A stretch of 64,000 nt of DNA from an uncultured bacterium (GTDB taxonomy: Bacteria; Verrucomicrobiota; Kiritimatiellia; RFP12; UBA1067): contig CADCCW010000004.1 of assembly GCA_902800055.1 (NCBI GenBank), forward strand, positions 16,899 through 80,898, given 5' to 3'. The notes beneath the pieces are model-generated. The model saw only the letters and a list, made by a program, of their open reading frames with translations, searched no databases and was not told the origin of the DNA. The stretch's first letter is position 1. Each line of letters starts with the position of its first letter. Below are positions 25,163-34,100 of this stretch, in pieces. The position numbers and the translations under genes were made by a program.

Positions 25163-26167
25163 ATGACCCCAGAACAGATGATCAATCGCGCGAAGCAGGT
25201 CTTCGACATTGAGATCGCCGGGCTCGAAAAGACCCGCGACTCGGTCGGCGATTCCTTCGTCCAGGCCGTCGAGATGATCCTCGACTGCGCTTCGCGCGGC
25301 GGCATCCTGGTGGTCTCCGGCGTCGGCAAGAACCTGCACATCGCCGAGAAGATGAGCGCCATCTTCTCCTCCACCGGGACGCGCTCGATCGTCCTCAACC
25401 CGGTGCAGGCGATGCACGGCGACCTCGGCATGGTGTCGGCGAAGGACATCCTCCTCGCGCTCTCCTTCTCGGGCGAGTCCGCCGAGGTGAACAACCTCAT
25501 CCCGGCGATCCGTCGCCACGGGCTCAAGGTGATTTCGATGACCGGCCGCCCCGACTCGACCCTCGCGACATTGAGCGACGTCCACGTCGAGATCCCCTGC
25601 GGCAAGGAGGCGTGCCCGTTCGGGATGGCGCCGACCAACTCCACCACCGCCACGATGGCGATGGGCGACGCGCTCGCGATGGTGCTCATCGACGCGCAGA
25701 AGTTCGCGATCGAGGACTACGCGATGAACCACCCGGCCGGGGCGATCGGCCGCGCGCTGGTGATGAAGGTGACGGACGTGATGCGCACCGGAGAGCGCCT
25801 CGCCAGTGTCGGCGACGGCGCGACGGTCATGGACGCGATCATGGCGATGACGAAGGCGAAGTCCGGTGCCGCCGTCGTCGCGGACGCCGAGGGCAAGCTC
25901 CTCGGCATCTTCACCGACGGCGACTTCCGCCGCCTGGTGAGCAATGCCGGAATGTCCGGAGAGTCCGGATCTGGCGCTTTGCTCGCCGACCCCATAACCA
26001 ACTACATGACCAGCTCCCCGCTCTTCGTGCGCGACGACGCCTACGCCGCCGAGCTCCTCAAGATCTTCGAGAAGAAGCGCATCGACGACCTGCCGGTGTG
26101 CGACGCGTCCGGCCGGGTGGTCGGCCTCGTGGACATCCAGGACCTCCCCAAGATGAAAGTGCTGTAG
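25163..26167 (+). CDS. kdsD: KpsF/GutQ-type D-arabinose-5-phosphate isomerase (SIS + 2 CBS)
   Basis: Converts ribulose 5-phosphate to arabinose 5-phosphate, the first committed step toward Kdo for lipopolysaccharide or capsule. The 334-residue product has the family layout: an N-terminal SIS domain (about residues 40-185, with SGVGKNLHIA, a LALSFSGES loop and the ACPFGMAPTNSTTATMAMGD signature with its HPAGAIGR end) followed by two CBS domains (about 210-260 and 275-330). Between the CBS domains lies a Gly/Ser-rich insert encoded by three 9-bp TCCGGA-type units (25945-25971). The ATG has no ribosome-binding site and directly follows the 8-bp repeat array. A pilus-like cluster starts 23 nt downstream. 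The isomerase family assignment is strong; a purely regulatory SIS-CBS protein is the less likely alternative. Confidence 0.92.
   Translation: MTPEQMINRAKQVFDIEIAGLEKTRDSVGDSFVQAVEMILDCASRGGILVVSGVGKNLHIAEKMSAIFSSTGTRSIVLNPVQAMHGDLGMVSAKDILLALSFSGESAEVNNLIPAIRRHGLKVISMTGRPDSTLATLSDVHVEIPCGKEACPFGMAPTNSTTATMAMGDALAMVLIDAQKFAIEDYAMNHPAGAIGRALVMKVTDVMRTGERLASVGDGATVMDAIMAMTKAKSGAAVVADAEGKLLGIFTDGDFRRLVSNAGMSGESGSGALLADPITNYMTSSPLFVRDDAYAAELLKIFEKKRIDDLPVCDASGRVVGLVDIQDLPKMKVL
25945..25971 (+). repeat. In-frame 9-bp micro-repeat in the kpsF inter-CBS linker
   Basis: Three 9-bp units built on CCGGA (starting at 25945, 25954, 25963) encode the loop reading AGMSGESGSG between the two CBS domains. 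The TCCGGA core is the same as in the long 9-bp array inside the secretin gene at 30850-31240. Confidence 0.6.
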
Positions 26168-26190
26168 AACCAAGAGAAAGGAACACCAAG

Positions 26191-26898
26191 ATGAAAGAGA
26201 AGACATTTGCATTCGCCGTCGTCGCGCTTGCCGCGACCGTCGCGCTTGCCGCGCCGAAAGCCCGCCGCGCCGCCGGCGGCGACGACATGGTCACCCAGGG
26301 CCGCGGCGCCAAGGTCCTGATCGTACAGGAGCCGCGGCTCGGGCAGGCCGCCTGCCTCACCGCGCCGTCGGTGCAGGGCGGGTCGACCGTCGGCCAGTGC
26401 TACAAGAAGCCGCGCAAGTGGATCGTGCTCGAGACCAAGTACGACACCTTCGGCACCGAGACCTCGAAGTTCCTCGACCAGCTTACCTTCACCTGGCACG
26501 TCCTCCTGGACACCAAGAACGCCACCGAGAACAAGGGCAACAAGGAGGGGCTCGCCCCCTACAGCTACTTCACCACCGCCACGACCTATGTTAACATCCC
26601 CGCCGGCTCCCACGCCGCGAGCGTGGTGCTGCCGCCGAGCTGTCTTGAGCGCTTTGGCGATCCGCGCGCGGTAGGGCTCGAGATCTCAAACCAGAACGGC
26701 GAGATGCTCGCCGGCGACTGCTGGAGCGAGGTGAAGGGCATCGCGCCCCACACCAAGTTCTGGGAGGACCAGAAGATCATGAGCGCCGTCACCAAGGAGG
26801 GCACGCCGATGATCGAGCGCCGCCAGGGGCTCCTCGACCGCTCCAAGACCATTTGGGCCATCGTCTTCCCCAACGACTACGAACAGGTGGCGCAGTAA
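26191..26898 (+). CDS. Amuc_1102-like pilus-system protein (exported)
   Basis: This 235-residue protein begins with a clear Sec signal peptide (MKEKTF, hydrophobic core, ALA-AP cleavage near residue 21). The rest is a mostly beta-looking domain with a conserved-looking centre (TFTWHVLLD, YSYFTTATTYVNIPAG) and a tail NDYEQVAQ. I identify it mainly by position: it is the first of five genes in the order of the Akkermansia Amuc_1102-1098 pilus-like locus. The start at 26191 is chosen over an upstream extension through kpsF because of the AAAGGAA ribosome-binding site about 8 nt upstream and the signal peptide. Its molecular role is not known from sequence. It is likely periplasmic or outer-membrane associated. 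Confidence 0.75.
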   Translation: MKEKTFAFAVVALAATVALAAPKARRAAGGDDMVTQGRGAKVLIVQEPRLGQAACLTAPSVQGGSTVGQCYKKPRKWIVLETKYDTFGTETSKFLDQLTFTWHVLLDTKNATENKGNKEGLAPYSYFTTATTYVNIPAGSHAASVVLPPSCLERFGDPRAVGLEISNQNGEMLAGDCWSEVKGIAPHTKFWEDQKIMSAVTKEGTPMIERRQGLLDRSKTIWAIVFPNDYEQVAQ

Positions 26899-26920
26899 CA
26901 ACCATTCCAACGCTTTTCCC

Positions 26921-28543
26921 ATGGCAAACAAGTTTCTAACCCTCAACATCGGCGCGACCAATGTCGTGCTCGCGGAGTACGAGAGCAGTGCGCGCGGCGC
27001 GCTCACCCTGCTTCGCTACGGCGTCGCCCAGCTGGCCGCGCCGCTTGACGGCGGCAACGCCGAGACCATCCTCGCCCCGGCGCTGATGGAGATCGTGCGT
27101 TCGACGGGGATTCGCCCCGGCAAGGTGAACGTGGCGCTTTCCGGCCAGATGGTGTTCCCGAAGTTTGCGGCGGTACCGATGGCCGGCGGCTCGGAGAAGT
27201 TCGAGCAGATGGTCCGCAACGAAATCGAGCAGACCATCCCGTTCCCGATCGACGAAATGGTGTGCGACCGCCAGGTGCTGGGGGAGACCGAGGGCGGCGA
27301 CACGTCGGTGATGATCGTGGCGGCGAAGGTCGACCAGGTAGAGGCGATCTGCGCCGCGATTGCGTCGGTCGGCTTCGTGCCCGAGCTTGTCGACGTCGCG
27401 CCGATTGCGCTCAGCAACGCCGTGTGCGCCGCGCGTCCGGAGGAGGCGGGCGGCTGCCTTGTCATCCTCGACATCGGCGCGCGGACGACCTCGCTGGTGA
27501 TCGTCGAGGGCGAAAAGCTCTACAACCGCTCCATTCCCGTCGCCGGCAACGCGATCACCAAGGAGATATCCGCCGCGCTCGGCTGCTCGCTGGAGGAGGC
27601 CGAGCAGGTCAAGTTCGACAAGGGATATGTCTCCGTCGGAGGCGTCACCGAGGACGAGGACGAGGTGGCCGACCGCGTCTCCAAGGTCTGCCGCGCGGTA
27701 ATGACGCGGCTTAACGCGGAGATCTCGCGTTCGATCAACTTCTACCGCAGCCAGCAGCAGGGCGGCACCCCGACGAAGCTCTACCTCACCGGCGGCACTT
27801 CGCTTTTGCCGCAGGCAGACCAGTTCTTCGCCGAGTCGCTCGGCATCGAGGTGGAGCTCTTCAATCCGTTTGCGACGATTGCCGCCGGCCCCGCCGTCGA
27901 CGCCGAGGCCCTTGGCTACGACGCCGCGCTGCTCGGCGTCACCGCCGGCCTCGCGTGCCGCGAGAACGGGTCGGCGCGCTTCGCCATCAACCTGCTGCCG
28001 CCTTCGCTGGTCGCCGCGCGCGCTGAGAAGGCGCGGATCCCGGTGCTGGCCGCCGGCGGCGTGGCGCTGGTCGCCGCGCTCGTCCTGGTGATGCTCGCGT
28101 TCAACCGCGAAGCGGGCGAAATCTCCGCCCGGCGCGACGCCGTGGCCTCGCGCATCGCCACGCTTTCCGAATACGACCGCAAGGTGACCGAGGCCGCGAA
28201 GTCGGTGTCCGAGGCCGAGGCCGAGGCGAGGCGCCTGCGCGGGACGCTCCTGGAGCGCTCGCGAGCGGTGAACCGGATCAACGTGGTGAAGGAATCGCTG
28301 CTGCCCGGAATGTGGATCGAGAACTGGAAGGACGGCAAGATCGTCGTCCGCGCCTGGATCGACCGCGTCAAGGACAAGGTTCCCGCCGGCAAGACCATCG
28401 GCGAGTACGTGGTTGACCGGCTCAAGATGAAGGGCGCGCTGGTCGAGGCGGTGAAGATCCTCGACATCTCCAAGCTCGGCGCGCAGGGGCGCGGCAACGA
28501 GGCGCAAATCGAGCAGTTCACGCTGGAGGTCAAGTTCAAATGA
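26921..28543 (+). CDS. pilM: Amuc_1101-like PilM-PilN-type pilus assembly protein
   Basis: The N-terminal part (about residues 1-345) is an actin-like ATPase of the PilM/FtsA type: LNIGATNVVLAEY, then LVILDIGARTTSLVIVEG as the phosphate-2-like loop, and YLTGGTSLLPQ as the adenosine-binding loop. It continues into one transmembrane helix (about 372-392), a coiled coil (about 395-450) and a small C-terminal domain like PilN. The 540-residue protein is therefore a natural PilM-PilN fusion, expected to sit on the cytoplasmic face and span the inner membrane, linking cytoplasmic and periplasmic parts of the machine. It overlaps the next gene by 4 nt (ATGA). No ribosome-binding site is visible upstream. 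Confidence 0.85.
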   Translation: MANKFLTLNIGATNVVLAEYESSARGALTLLRYGVAQLAAPLDGGNAETILAPALMEIVRSTGIRPGKVNVALSGQMVFPKFAAVPMAGGSEKFEQMVRNEIEQTIPFPIDEMVCDRQVLGETEGGDTSVMIVAAKVDQVEAICAAIASVGFVPELVDVAPIALSNAVCAARPEEAGGCLVILDIGARTTSLVIVEGEKLYNRSIPVAGNAITKEISAALGCSLEEAEQVKFDKGYVSVGGVTEDEDEVADRVSKVCRAVMTRLNAEISRSINFYRSQQQGGTPTKLYLTGGTSLLPQADQFFAESLGIEVELFNPFATIAAGPAVDAEALGYDAALLGVTAGLACRENGSARFAINLLPPSLVAARAEKARIPVLAAGGVALVAALVLVMLAFNREAGEISARRDAVASRIATLSEYDRKVTEAAKSVSEAEAEARRLRGTLLERSRAVNRINVVKESLLPGMWIENWKDGKIVVRAWIDRVKDKVPAGKTIGEYVVDRLKMKGALVEAVKILDISKLGAQGRGNEAQIEQFTLEVKFK

Positions 28544-29577
28544 ACAAGTCGAAGATTATTTTGTTCGCCACGAGTGGCGTAATCGGCATTGCGACGCTGG
28601 TAGCGGCGTTTCTCGCCTGGCAGTCGTGGTCGGCCGTTTCCGAGGCGCGCGACGGCGGCGACTCCGGCGAGGGGCTCGACAGCGTGCTCTCCCGGGCCTC
28701 GTCACTCTCGCGCAAGGACGTCTACCCCTGCGCCGAGAGCGTCAAGGCGCTTAACGCCAACCGCGAGAAGTTCGAGGAGTGGAAGGACGAGGCGGGCAGG
28801 CTCGCCGCGGGAGGCGACCGCTCCTTCGACACCAACGTCACCGCCGCGGCGTTCAAGGAGCAGCTGCTTTTCGACGCGAAGCGGATTTCCGCGCTGCCAG
28901 GCACCGCCGAGGGCGCGATTGTCAAGCCGGGCTTCGCCTTCGGCTCCTTCCGCGAGTACATCCTCGACGGCAAGCTGCCGCCGGAGGCGCAGCTTCAGAA
29001 GCTGCAGCGGCAGTGGGACGACATCGTGTTCATCTTCGAGACGCTCGCCAATGCCGGCGTAGGCGAAGTGACCGGACTCGAGATTGCCGCCGCCGCGCCC
29101 GCACCGGAGCAGTCGGAACCGCGCAAGGGACAGAAGAAGCCCAAGCGCAACGGCAAGCCGGCGAAGGACGCCAAGGGGCCGGTGAAGGAAATCGTCGAGA
29201 ACTACACGGTGCAGTTCACCGCCAGCCCCGATGCGTTTGTCCGGGTGGTAAACGACTTCGCGGTCACCAACCGGTTTGTCGTAGTCGACGACTTCTCGCT
29301 TGCCCGCGCCAAGGACGACGTCAAGGAGGCGTTCGACGCCCAGCCGGAGAAGAAGGACGCGCCGGCCGCTTCGTCGTCGCGCCGCTCTCGCCGCTCGCGG
29401 CGCGGCGAATCTGAGGAGGAGAAGGACAAGGTCGAGTCGGCCCGCGACGCCGCCATCCGCAGGGGCGTCGTCTTCGACCAGGCGATCGCCACCCCGCTTT
29501 CGGTAGTGCTCAAGCTGTCCGTAAAGGACTTCGGCACGCTCCTGGGCGGCGACAACGAAGAGGAGGAGAAGCAATGA
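28540..29577 (+). CDS. Amuc_1100-like pilus protein (PilO-type topology)
   Basis: This 345-residue protein has a short cytoplasmic start, one transmembrane helix (about residues 7-27), a helical/coiled-coil stretch (about 40-110, 145-175), a Lys/Pro-rich charged linker (about 190-215) and a small alpha-beta domain with VENYTVQFTASPDAFVRVVN. A second low-complexity basic/acidic patch (SSRRSRRSRRGESEEE) lies near residue 275. Position and topology match Amuc_1100, the Akkermansia protein known for TLR2 activation, which is 317 residues long. The ATGA overlaps on both sides imply translational coupling with its PilM-like and Amuc_1099-like partners. I cannot tell whether it shares the host-signalling activity. 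Confidence 0.78.
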   Translation: MNKSKIILFATSGVIGIATLVAAFLAWQSWSAVSEARDGGDSGEGLDSVLSRASSLSRKDVYPCAESVKALNANREKFEEWKDEAGRLAAGGDRSFDTNVTAAAFKEQLLFDAKRISALPGTAEGAIVKPGFAFGSFREYILDGKLPPEAQLQKLQRQWDDIVFIFETLANAGVGEVTGLEIAAAAPAPEQSEPRKGQKKPKRNGKPAKDAKGPVKEIVENYTVQFTASPDAFVRVVNDFAVTNRFVVVDDFSLARAKDDVKEAFDAQPEKKDAPAASSSRRSRRSRRGESEEEKDKVESARDAAIRRGVVFDQAIATPLSVVLKLSVKDFGTLLGGDNEEEEKQ

Positions 29578-30683
29578 TTTCCCGTTCCGGCAAGGATAAT
29601 TTCGTCATCGCCCACTACGACTGGATTGTCGCCGCCGTTGGCGCGCTCGCGCTCGTCGGCGCCGCCGTGTTCTTCGTGACCAAGCTCGGGCTTGATCCGG
29701 AGTCCTCCGCCGCGCAGGCCGCCGCGGACGTCGACCGGCTCAAGCCCGCCGAGACCGGCGTCAAGGAGCCGGACTTCACCGAGTTCGCCGTCATCATGCG
29801 CATTGCCAAGAAGCCGCCGACGGTGGACGAGATCCCCGCCGACAAGGAGAACTTCCTCGCCAGCGAGCGGCGCGTCAAGTGCATCAACCCCGACTGCGCG
29901 AAGGCAATCCCCGGCGCTTCCGAGGAGTGCCCGTTCTGCCAAAAGAAACAGGAGACCGAGAAGAAGGTTGTCCTTGATGCCGACGGCGACGGACTCCCCG
30001 ACGCATGGGAGAAGACACATGGCCTCAACCCGGGCGACGCCGGAGACGCCAACGCCGACAGCGACGGCGATGGCTTCACCAACCTCGAGGAGTACCAGGC
30101 GAAGACCGATCCCAAGGACCGCAACTCCCACCCGGACTACCTCGACTCGCTCAAGGTCGTCCTGCCGCTCAACGAGACCTATCTGCCGTTTGCCTTCCGC
30201 AAGGCGAACAAGATCCCCAATGGCTGGAGGCTCGAGTTCTTCGACCCGAAGCGCAAGGACGAATTCGGCCGCGTCGGCGCCGCCGTCACCGCACTCGAGG
30301 GCGAGGAGATTGGCGCCTACGGCTACAAGCTCGTCAAGTACGAGCCCAAGACCGAGATGCGCGAGATCAAAGGCAGCAACCAAAAGAAGCCCGTCGACGT
30401 CTCCGAGGCCGTCGTGGAGCGCCTGAGCGACCACAAGCAGGTTGTGCTCGTCATTCAGAGCGGCAGCCCCAAGGGATTCAAGTACTCGCCGATCGACGTG
30501 CAGGCGACGCTCTCCTACGAGCGCGGCGGAACGACCTCGTTCAAGGTGGTGCCCGGCGAGACGATCGACCTCAGCGGCACCAAGTACAAGGTCGTGGAGA
30601 TCAAGCCTGTCGGCAAAGGCGCGAAAGTGACGCTGGAGGATGTCGCCAGGGGACGCAAAAGAACCCTTGATGCCCTTGAATGA
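29574..30683 (+). CDS. Amuc_1099-like pilus-system protein with zinc-ribbon and calcium-type motif
   Basis: The 369-residue product has an N-terminal transmembrane anchor (about residues 17-38) and a periplasmic part. It contains a four-cysteine ribbon (C103-x4-C108, C119-x2-C122) followed by two acidic loops, DADGDGLPDAWE (about 135-146) and NADSDGDGFTNLEEYQ (about 160-175), of the same thrombospondin-3-like type that fills the giant protein at 1-22892. The C-terminal third is a beta-rich PilP-like region (ETIDLSGTKYKVVEIK). It starts inside the stop of the previous gene (ATGA). Assignment to the Amuc_1099 slot rests on synteny. The shared calcium motif suggests, without proving, that the machine and the giant protein belong to one surface system. 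Confidence 0.75.
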   Translation: MISRSGKDNFVIAHYDWIVAAVGALALVGAAVFFVTKLGLDPESSAAQAAADVDRLKPAETGVKEPDFTEFAVIMRIAKKPPTVDEIPADKENFLASERRVKCINPDCAKAIPGASEECPFCQKKQETEKKVVLDADGDGLPDAWEKTHGLNPGDAGDANADSDGDGFTNLEEYQAKTDPKDRNSHPDYLDSLKVVLPLNETYLPFAFRKANKIPNGWRLEFFDPKRKDEFGRVGAAVTALEGEEIGAYGYKLVKYEPKTEMREIKGSNQKKPVDVSEAVVERLSDHKQVVLVIQSGSPKGFKYSPIDVQATLSYERGGTTSFKVVPGETIDLSGTKYKVVEIKPVGKGAKVTLEDVARGRKRTLDALE

Positions 30684-30704
30684 TTTTCCGAAATAGTGTA
30701 TAAT
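30676..30704 (+). promoter_or_regulatory. Sigma-70-type promoter before the secretin gene
   Basis: TTGAAT (30676-30681) and TATAAT (30699-30704) are separated by 17 bp. The -35 box overlaps the stop codon of the preceding gene. The secretin ATG is at 30737, giving a leader of about 25 nt with an AGGAATAGG ribosome-binding region. The secretin can thus be expressed independently of the inner-membrane genes. Confidence 0.7.
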
Positions 30705-30736
30705 TCTTCAACATACCCAAGGAATAGGCAGAAGCA

Positions 30737-33700
30737 ATGACGAATACGAAAAAAATTCTCGCCCTGGGCGCGGCCGTCGCCCTTGTCTCGTGCGCCAGTT
30801 TTGTCTCGGCGCAGGACGATCTCGACGCGCTGCTGAAAGACCTGGAGTCGGAGACTCCGGCCGCCGAAGCAGAGGCTGCGAAGCCAGCCGAAGCGGAGCC
30901 AGCGCCAGCAGAGGAAGCGGCGCCAGCCGCGGAGGAGGCGCCGGCCCCGGAATCTCCGGAAGCTCCGGAAGCTGAAGAGGCGCCAGCCCCGGAAACTCCG
31001 GAAACTCCGGAAGCTCCGGAGGAAGAGGAGGCTCCTGCCGAGGAGGCGCCGGCCCCGGAATCTCCGGAATCTCCGGAGGCCGCCGAAGAGGCGCCAGCCG
31101 CGGAAACTCCGGAATCTCCGGAAACTCCGGAGGAAGAGGAGGCTCCTGCCGAGGAGGCGCCAGCCGCGGAAACTCCGGAATCTCCGGAAGCTGAAGAGGC
31201 CGCCCCGGAATCTCCGGAAACCCCGGACATCCCGGCCGCTCCTGCCCAGGCCGCCGACGCCACCAAGGAGAAGGACGAGCTGCTGGAAAACATCATCACC
31301 GCCGAGACCAACCGTCGCCTGCAGCGCGATGTCCAGGCTCGCAAGGAGATGAACGAAGCGCGCCTCTGCATGAAGACGGAGGAGTATCTCGAAGCTGAAA
31401 AGCACTATTCCACCGCCGAGAAGCTGCTGGGCGACATTCCCGCCAACAAGGCGCTGCGCAAGGAGTGCGTCCAGGGTTCGGGCGAGGCGTTCCTCCGCGC
31501 GGCCAAGCAGGAACTTGCGCTGGGGCAGGACGAATTGGCGCTGGAGCATTTGCAGAAGGCGATTGACCGCGGCCATCCCAAGGCCCGCCGCCTGATGGAG
31601 AGCTGGAAGGCTGAGGGCGTTGGCTTCAAGGGCACGCCCGGCGACAAGATCTCCAAGATGGTCCGCCACCGCCGCAACGACCCCGACTACAAGTACGAGC
31701 GCGAGCACATCCGCCGCCTGCTGCTCCGCGGCACCCACCACCTCGGCGTCGGCGACCTGGACAAGGCGCTAGAGGACGTCGAAACCGTGCTCGTCAACGA
31801 CAAGTACAACGTCGAGGCGATTCGTCTGCGGAAGGCGATCATCGCCCGCCGCGCGGCGGTGCTGCAGCAGGAGCGCGTGCCCGCGCGCGCCGGGATGATC
31901 GCCGACGTCGACGAGGCGTGGCGCCCGGTCTACGCGGTCAATGCGGCCTCCCTCAGCGAGGGCGCGGCCGAGACGGTCAAGTCCTCGGCCGGCGACGACC
32001 CCGAGCGCACCACCGAGCAGGAGATCATCGAGCGCATGAAGGCGATCCGTTTGCCGGAGATCAAGTTCAATCCGCCGGCGACGATCATGGACGCGGTGCA
32101 GTTCTTCATCCAGGCGTCGAAGGACTACGACAACCCAGAGCTCCCGCCGGACCAGCGCGGCTTCAACTTCTACCTCCGCCCGCGGGAACAGCTGACGGCG
32201 GCCACCGAGCAGCCCGAGGAGGCCAACGACTTCTCCTCCACCGGCGAGGAGGACGAGAACGCGCAGGACACCCACGGCCTCGCCCCCATCCCCACCATCT
32301 CCGCCAACAACATCTCCTTCTACGAGGCGCTGAAGCTGGTCTGCGACTCGGTGGACTACAAGTTCATCGTGCGCGGCTCGATCGTGATGGTGATGCACAA
32401 GGACATGTCCACGTCCGAGATCCTCGCGCGCAAGTACAACGTGCCCGAGTCGTTCATCGAGCGCGTCTCCTCCGCCTCCGACGAGATCAAGACGATGGGC
32501 GGCGGCTTTGGCGCCAGCGGCTCGAACAACTCGAGGAAGCGCGACGACGCGGAGGAATCCCCCGACCAGGACTGGAAGGCGTTCTTCTCCGAGATGGGCG
32601 TGCAGTGGCCCGAGGGCTCGTCGATCAAGCACATCAAGTCGCTCGGCAAGCTCTACGTGCGCAACACCCGCGAGAACCTCGCCGAGTTCGAGAAGGTGCT
32701 CGACGAGCTCGGCGGCCAGCCGCAGCTCATCGAAATCGAGACGCGGTTCGTGGAAGTCTCGCAGGAGGATCTCAACTCGCTTGGCTTCGAGTGGATCCTC
32801 AACGACAACTACACCTTTGGCCTTGGCCGCCACGTCGGCAAGTGGATCGGACTGCATGACGCCGACTTCATCTCCAATACAACCGACGGCGACATAACCC
32901 AGAGCTACACCTACAACGCCGACGGCACCGTCAACACCATCACCACCCACACCGAGCCCGGCTCCGTCTCCAAGAGCTGGCAGCGGCTTGACACGTCTGC
33001 CATGCGCGACTCGGTGATGGCAGGCAAGACCCCGGTACCCCGCTGGGGCAAGAAGCAGATTGGCGTCAACGCCTTTGGCGGCACTTCCGAATACGGCAAC
33101 GGCAGCCGCTACCTCTCCACCGAGGGCAACCACATCTCCGGCGAGGGCAAGAGCACCAATGACCAGTTTATGCGCTTCAACGCGTTCCTCGGCGATGCGG
33201 ACCTCTCGATGATCCTCCACATGCTCTCGCAGCGCAGCGACACCGACCTCCTCTCCGCCCCCAAGGTCGTCACCCAGTCCGGCCAGCAGGCCGTCATCAA
33301 GGTCGTCACCGAGTTCATCTATCCGCAGGACTACGACGTGCAGCTCCAGTCGTCGAGCTCGAGCTCCGGCCATTCGTCCGGCGGCTCCCAGTCGGCCATT
33401 CTCGCCGTCGTCGAGCCCCAGAACTTCACCATGCGCGAGGTGGGCGTCATCCTCGACGTCACCCCGACCTACTCCGAGGCCAACGGCGGGTCGATCGACC
33501 TTGAGCTCAAGCCGCAGGTCGTGGACGACCCGATCTGGAAGAACTACGGCATGAAGATTCCGTTTACCGGCAACAGCTCGCTCCAGAACTTCGAGGGCCT
33601 GGGCGAGATCTTCACCGGCCTGAGCGAGATCTTCAACTCGCTCGGCACCGCGATTCCGACCGCCACCAAGGCGGCGCTCGCCCAGACGGCGATGGACTCC

Positions 33701-34066
33701 GCCGACGACGCGCTCCAGAAGCTTGCGACCTCCGGCGACAACATCACCTACTACGACGCCCCGATGGAGCAGCCGTTCTTCCACGTCCGCTCGATCGAGT
33801 CCAAGGTCTCGATCACCCCGGGTGCGACGGTGGTCATGGGCGGGCTCATCACCGAGAACCGCAAGGCGATGGACGACAAGGTGCCGTTCCTCGGCGACCT
33901 GCCGTTCATCGGCCGGCTCTTCCGCTCGCATGCCGAGAAGACGGTCAAGCGCAACCTGCTGGTGTTCGTCACTGGGCGCCTGATTACGCCAGCCGGCCGC
34001 GAGCTGAAGGTCAACGAGCTTAGCGCCGAAGAGACAGAAGTCAAGGCGGCCCCCAAGGCGGAGTAA
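30737..34066 (+). CDS. Amuc_1098-like secretin, outer-membrane channel of a type IV pilus-like system
   Basis: This 1,109-residue protein starts with a signal sequence. LVSC at residues 16-19 fits a lipobox, while SAQDD near residue 25 fits ordinary Sec cleavage, so lipidation is possible. A low-complexity Pro/Glu/Ala segment (about 38-168) comes next, then a helical, TPR-like region (about 190-385), ring-forming domains, and the C-terminal secretin domain (about 840-1090) with the hallmark VPFLGDLPFIGRLF near 1049-1062. It is expected to form the outer-membrane gate for the pilus-like machine encoded just upstream. It has its own promoter. A giant repeat protein starts 34 nt downstream with no T-run terminator between them. 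Confidence 0.9.
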   Translation: MTNTKKILALGAAVALVSCASFVSAQDDLDALLKDLESETPAAEAEAAKPAEAEPAPAEEAAPAAEEAPAPESPEAPEAEEAPAPETPETPEAPEEEEAPAEEAPAPESPESPEAAEEAPAAETPESPETPEEEEAPAEEAPAAETPESPEAEEAAPESPETPDIPAAPAQAADATKEKDELLENIITAETNRRLQRDVQARKEMNEARLCMKTEEYLEAEKHYSTAEKLLGDIPANKALRKECVQGSGEAFLRAAKQELALGQDELALEHLQKAIDRGHPKARRLMESWKAEGVGFKGTPGDKISKMVRHRRNDPDYKYEREHIRRLLLRGTHHLGVGDLDKALEDVETVLVNDKYNVEAIRLRKAIIARRAAVLQQERVPARAGMIADVDEAWRPVYAVNAASLSEGAAETVKSSAGDDPERTTEQEIIERMKAIRLPEIKFNPPATIMDAVQFFIQASKDYDNPELPPDQRGFNFYLRPREQLTAATEQPEEANDFSSTGEEDENAQDTHGLAPIPTISANNISFYEALKLVCDSVDYKFIVRGSIVMVMHKDMSTSEILARKYNVPESFIERVSSASDEIKTMGGGFGASGSNNSRKRDDAEESPDQDWKAFFSEMGVQWPEGSSIKHIKSLGKLYVRNTRENLAEFEKVLDELGGQPQLIEIETRFVEVSQEDLNSLGFEWILNDNYTFGLGRHVGKWIGLHDADFISNTTDGDITQSYTYNADGTVNTITTHTEPGSVSKSWQRLDTSAMRDSVMAGKTPVPRWGKKQIGVNAFGGTSEYGNGSRYLSTEGNHISGEGKSTNDQFMRFNAFLGDADLSMILHMLSQRSDTDLLSAPKVVTQSGQQAVIKVVTEFIYPQDYDVQLQSSSSSSGHSSGGSQSAILAVVEPQNFTMREVGVILDVTPTYSEANGGSIDLELKPQVVDDPIWKNYGMKIPFTGNSSLQNFEGLGEIFTGLSEIFNSLGTAIPTATKAALAQTAMDSADDALQKLATSGDNITYYDAPMEQPFFHVRSIESKVSITPGATVVMGGLITENRKAMDDKVPFLGDLPFIGRLFRSHAEKTVKRNLLVFVTGRLITPAGRELKVNELSAEETEVKAAPKAE
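30850..31240 (+). repeat. 9-bp period Pro-Glu coding repeat in the secretin gene
   Basis: Units of the form NCTCCGGAA encode PES, PET and PEA triplets, interspersed with EEAPA blocks. The segment is likely length-variable between strains. The CCGGA core matches the kpsF linker repeat. Confidence 0.85.
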
Positions 34067-34100
34067 ATCCGACTCCCGGGCCGTCGGGAAGGAGGCGGCG

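Noticed and set aside
34069..34087. Hairpin CCGAC/GTCGG between the secretin and giant genes as a terminator
   Set aside because: The stem is only 5 bp and is followed by the ribosome-binding site rather than a T-run.
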